Positions 60,406-64,000 of a DNA stretch of 64,000 nucleotides are shown here, piece by piece. The position numbers and the translations under genes are program-made. The notes beneath the pieces were generated by a model. That model searched no databases. It was not told the origin of the DNA and was given only the letters and a program-made list of their open reading frames with translations. Positions within the stretch are counted from its first letter, which is position 1, and every line of letters begins with the position of its first letter. The DNA comes from CAVQCX01 sp963775335 (GTDB taxonomy: Bacteria; Pseudomonadota; Gammaproteobacteria; Chromatiales; Chromatiaceae): positions 114,538 to 178,537 of the forward strand of contig CAVZIJ010000005.1 of the NCBI GenBank assembly GCA_963775335.1, written 5' to 3'.

Positions 60406-61734
60406 ATGATGAAAGCAGATCAGCAAACCCGGGCCCTTGGCATCGAGTGGGCGCAAAATCCCCGCTGGCGCGGGGTCGTTCGAGGATATGGTGCGGCTGA
60501 CGTGGTCAGGCTGCGTGGCAGCAAACCGATCGAGTACACCCTGGCCCGGGACGGGGCGGAGAAGCTCTGGCGGTTGCTCCAGGAGGAGCCCTTCGTCAAT
60601 GCGCTTGGCGCGCTGACCGGCAACCAGGCCATGCAGCAGGTTCGGGCCGGGCTCAAGGCCATCTATCTCTCGGGCTGGCAGGTGGCCGGGGATGCGAACC
60701 TGGCTGGCCAGATGTATCCGGACCAATCGCTCTATCCAGCTGACTCGGTGCCCGCCGTGGTGCGCCGGATCAACAACACCCTGATGCGCGCGGACCAGAT
60801 CCAGCACATGGAGGGCAGCGGCGACATCGACTGGTTCGCGCCGATCGTAGCCGATGCCGAGGCGGGCTTCGGCGGGGTGCTCAACGCGTTCGAGCTGATG
60901 AAGGCCATGATCGAGGCCGGTGCCGCCGGTGTGCATTTCGAGGACCAGCTCGCCGCGGCAAAGAAGTGCGGCCACATGGGTGGGAAGGTCTTGGTCCCCA
61001 CCCAGGATGCGATTCAGAAGCTCATCGCGGCACGGCTCGCAGCCGACGTGCTCGGGGTGCCCACCGTGCTGGTGGCGCGCACCGACGCCGAAGCGGCCGA
61101 CCTTCTCACCTCCGACGTTGATGAGCGCGATCACCCCTTTTGCACGGGGGAGCGCACCGCCGAGGGGTTTTTCCGTTTGCGAAACGGCCTGGACCAGGCC
61201 ATCGCACGCGGCCTCGCCTACGCACCCTATGCAGACCTGGTCTGGTGCGAGACCGGCAAGCCCGATCTGGAGTTCGCCCGTCGGTTCGCCGAGGCGATCC
61301 AAATGGAGTATCCGGACCAGCTGCTGGCCTACAACTGCTCGCCGTCGTTCAACTGGAAGCGCAACCTCGACGAGGGCACCATCGCGCGGTTCCAGCGGGA
61401 GCTTGCTGCCATGGGGTACAGGTTCCAGTTCATTACGCTGGCCGGTTTCCATGCGCTCAATTTCGCCATGTTCGATCTGGCCAAGGGCTATCAGGCCCGT
61501 CAGATGTCTGCCTATGTGGAACTGCAGGAGCGGGAATTCGCTGCCGAGGGCGACGGCTATACCGCCACGCGACACCAGCGCGAGGTCGGCACCGGCTACT
61601 TCGACGCCGTGACCAACGCCGTTTGCGGAGGGGTGTCCTCCTTGCGGGCGCTCTCGGGGTCCACGGAAGAGGCGCAATTCGAGGGCGGCAAGGCGTCCGC
61701 CAAAGGGGCCGGACTGCGCGCCGTGGCGCATTGA
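60406..61734 (+). CDS. aceA: Isocitrate lyase
   Basis: The 442-residue enzyme splits isocitrate to succinate and glyoxylate. The catalytic signature KKCGHMGGK lies near residues 186-194 with the active-site Cys, and HFEDQLAA, ADAEAGFGG and YNCSPSFNW are present as in E. coli-type AceA. AGGAGG stands before the ATG pair at 60406/60409. Malate synthase is not in the window. The gene is followed by citrate synthase on the same strand after 111 bases. Confidence 0.95.
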   Translation: MMKADQQTRALGIEWAQNPRWRGVVRGYGAADVVRLRGSKPIEYTLARDGAEKLWRLLQEEPFVNALGALTGNQAMQQVRAGLKAIYLSGWQVAGDANLAGQMYPDQSLYPADSVPAVVRRINNTLMRADQIQHMEGSGDIDWFAPIVADAEAGFGGVLNAFELMKAMIEAGAAGVHFEDQLAAAKKCGHMGGKVLVPTQDAIQKLIAARLAADVLGVPTVLVARTDAEAADLLTSDVDERDHPFCTGERTAEGFFRLRNGLDQAIARGLAYAPYADLVWCETGKPDLEFARRFAEAIQMEYPDQLLAYNCSPSFNWKRNLDEGTIARFQRELAAMGYRFQFITLAGFHALNFAMFDLAKGYQARQMSAYVELQEREFAAEGDGYTATRHQREVGTGYFDAVTNAVCGGVSSLRALSGSTEEAQFEGGKASAKGAGLRAVAH

Positions 61735-61845
61735 GCGAGACGCATCCCGCATCGGGATCCATTGCCGCGGGCCCCGGCTTTCGCGGTCCAGACCAGCATG
61801 GCGGCCCGGCCCGGCGACGGGCAGTGCGCCGCCGAGGAGCGAGAC

Positions 61846-63167
<1,322 letters not shown>

Positions 63168-63171
<4 letters not shown>

Positions 63172-64000
63172 GCGGGGGTGCGCCCGGCTGCCGGGCTAGC
63201 GGCGCCCGGGCGGCGCCAGTTGCGCTGCACGAAGAACTGCGGGTCCATCATCTCGATGAACCGCATCGCCTGGGGCGAAAGAAACTTCCCCTTGCGCAGC
63301 ACTATGCCGTAGCTGCGCTGGGGGAAGTAGCGATTGAGCGGAATGCGCACCACCCGGTCGTGCTCGGTCAGGCACAGGTCCGTGACGATGGAGATGCCGA
63401 GTCCGAGCTCGACGTACTTCTTGATGACCTCCCAGCCGCCGGCCTCCAGCGCCACGCTGTAGCTCAGGTTGTGCTGGCTGAACACCAGGTCGACGATCCG
63501 CCAGGTGCTCAGATGCCGGGGCGGCAGGATAAGCCCGTAGGGCGCGATGTCCTCGAGGGTTACCTCGCTTTTCGCGGCGAGCGGATGGTCGAGGGGCGTG
63601 ATCAGAGCGGGGTCGTAACGGTAGATCGGCCGGTAATTGATGTCGTCCGGCACCTCGAGCATGGAGCCCACGGCGAAATCCGCCTCGTCGGCGCGCAGCA
63701 TCGCCAGGCCGTCGCGGCCGGTGACGTTGTGCAGCTTGATGCGGATGCCCGGATAGGCGTCAGCGAAGCGCTTCAGCGCGTCGGGCAGGAGATACAGGAT
63801 GGTCGATTCCCCGGCGGCGATGTTGAGCTGCCCGGACTCCAGCAGCCCGAAATGGGCCGCGAAGGTCTCATCCAGCTTGTCTATACCCTCCACCAGCGGA
63901 TGGGCCAGCCGGTGGAGCACCTCGCCCTCCGGGGTGAGCTGGATGCGGGGGCCGCGCCGTTCGAACAGCAGAAATCCCAGGTCGCGCTCCAGGGCCTGGA
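63168..64000 (-). CDS. CysB-type LysR regulator (partial, 5' end beyond window)
   Basis: The visible 277 residues begin in the winged-helix domain (ALERDLGFLLFERRGPRIQLTPEGE) and cover the whole LysR substrate-binding domain. The style (ITPLDHPLAAK, ILPPRHLSTWRIVD, KKYVELGLGISIV) resembles CysB/Cbl regulators, which control sulfate assimilation. Pairing with gltA/aceA may instead point to a role in central metabolism. The true start lies past position 64000. It converges on gltA. Confidence 0.85.

Overview
The window is a 64-kb piece of a GC-rich proteobacterial chromosome, most likely gammaproteobacterial (the aceK, aceA, gltA, rppH, pbpC and alpha-2-macroglobulin types and a class I PHA synthase fit; the exact lineage cannot be read from this sequence). 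Most of it is ordinary chromosomal gene content. One stretch, about 16.9-25.0 kb, is visibly more AT-rich and is built from mobile DNA.

Layout. 0-9 kb: the end of a membrane protein, a PilZ/DUF1631/GGDEF/EAL c-di-GMP protein, an Abi-like membrane protein, a DUF3089 lipoprotein hydrolase, a tandem rhodanese, an OmpA-domain protein and a Nudix/RppH-type hydrolase. 9-13.5 kb: a complete polar amino-acid ABC importer operon (aapJQMP) with coupled overlaps, then a small lipoprotein. 14-15.8 kb: a PHA synthase gene split by a one-base frameshift. 15.8-16.9 kb: about 1.2 kb without a credible gene.

16.9-25.0 kb reads as a decayed, integrase-less integron array (CALIN). Five plus-strand cassette-like genes (TIR protein, UspB-like membrane protein, zinc-ribbon protein, VOC/glyoxalase protein, SAM methyltransferase) are associated with attC-like sites: two intact-looking sites after the first two genes, one whose core appears interrupted by a group IIC-type intron after the third, one with consensus-matching cores after the VOC gene, and a half site after the methyltransferase. 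The array has been invaded by at least three group II intron fragments and by three REP-associated tyrosine transposase (RAYT) elements, each bounded by short inverted repeats. A second-site rsgA-like GTPase gene is wedged between two of the RAYT elements.

25-36 kb: a GtrA/GtrB-like pair, a DJ-1/PfpI protein, a DUF2189 membrane protein, a four-gene sugar ABC importer (LpqY-SugABC type), and a divergent metallo-beta-lactamase-fold hydrolase/TetR pair with palindromic operator candidates. 36-48 kb: envelope genes, namely a 1930-residue alpha-2-macroglobulin translationally coupled to penicillin-binding protein 1C, an MgtE Mg2+ transporter, and a DOMON-like/NamZ (DUF1343) pair. 48-58 kb: a LysR regulator, a DEAD-box helicase split by a one-base frameshift, acetolactate synthase with an unusual Cys-rich insert, small hypothetical genes, a MITE-like repeat, a hexose-6-phosphate mutarotase and a diguanylate cyclase. 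58-64 kb: a carbon-metabolism block with aceK (isocitrate dehydrogenase kinase/phosphatase) divergent from aceA (isocitrate lyase), then citrate synthase and a CysB-type LysR regulator that runs off the end.

The genes of the last block act together at the isocitrate branch point (TCA cycle versus glyoxylate shunt), which suits an organism able to live on acetate or stored polyhydroxyalkanoate. The most unusual part is the integron/intron/RAYT patchwork. No rRNA, tRNA, CRISPR array or integron integrase was seen.
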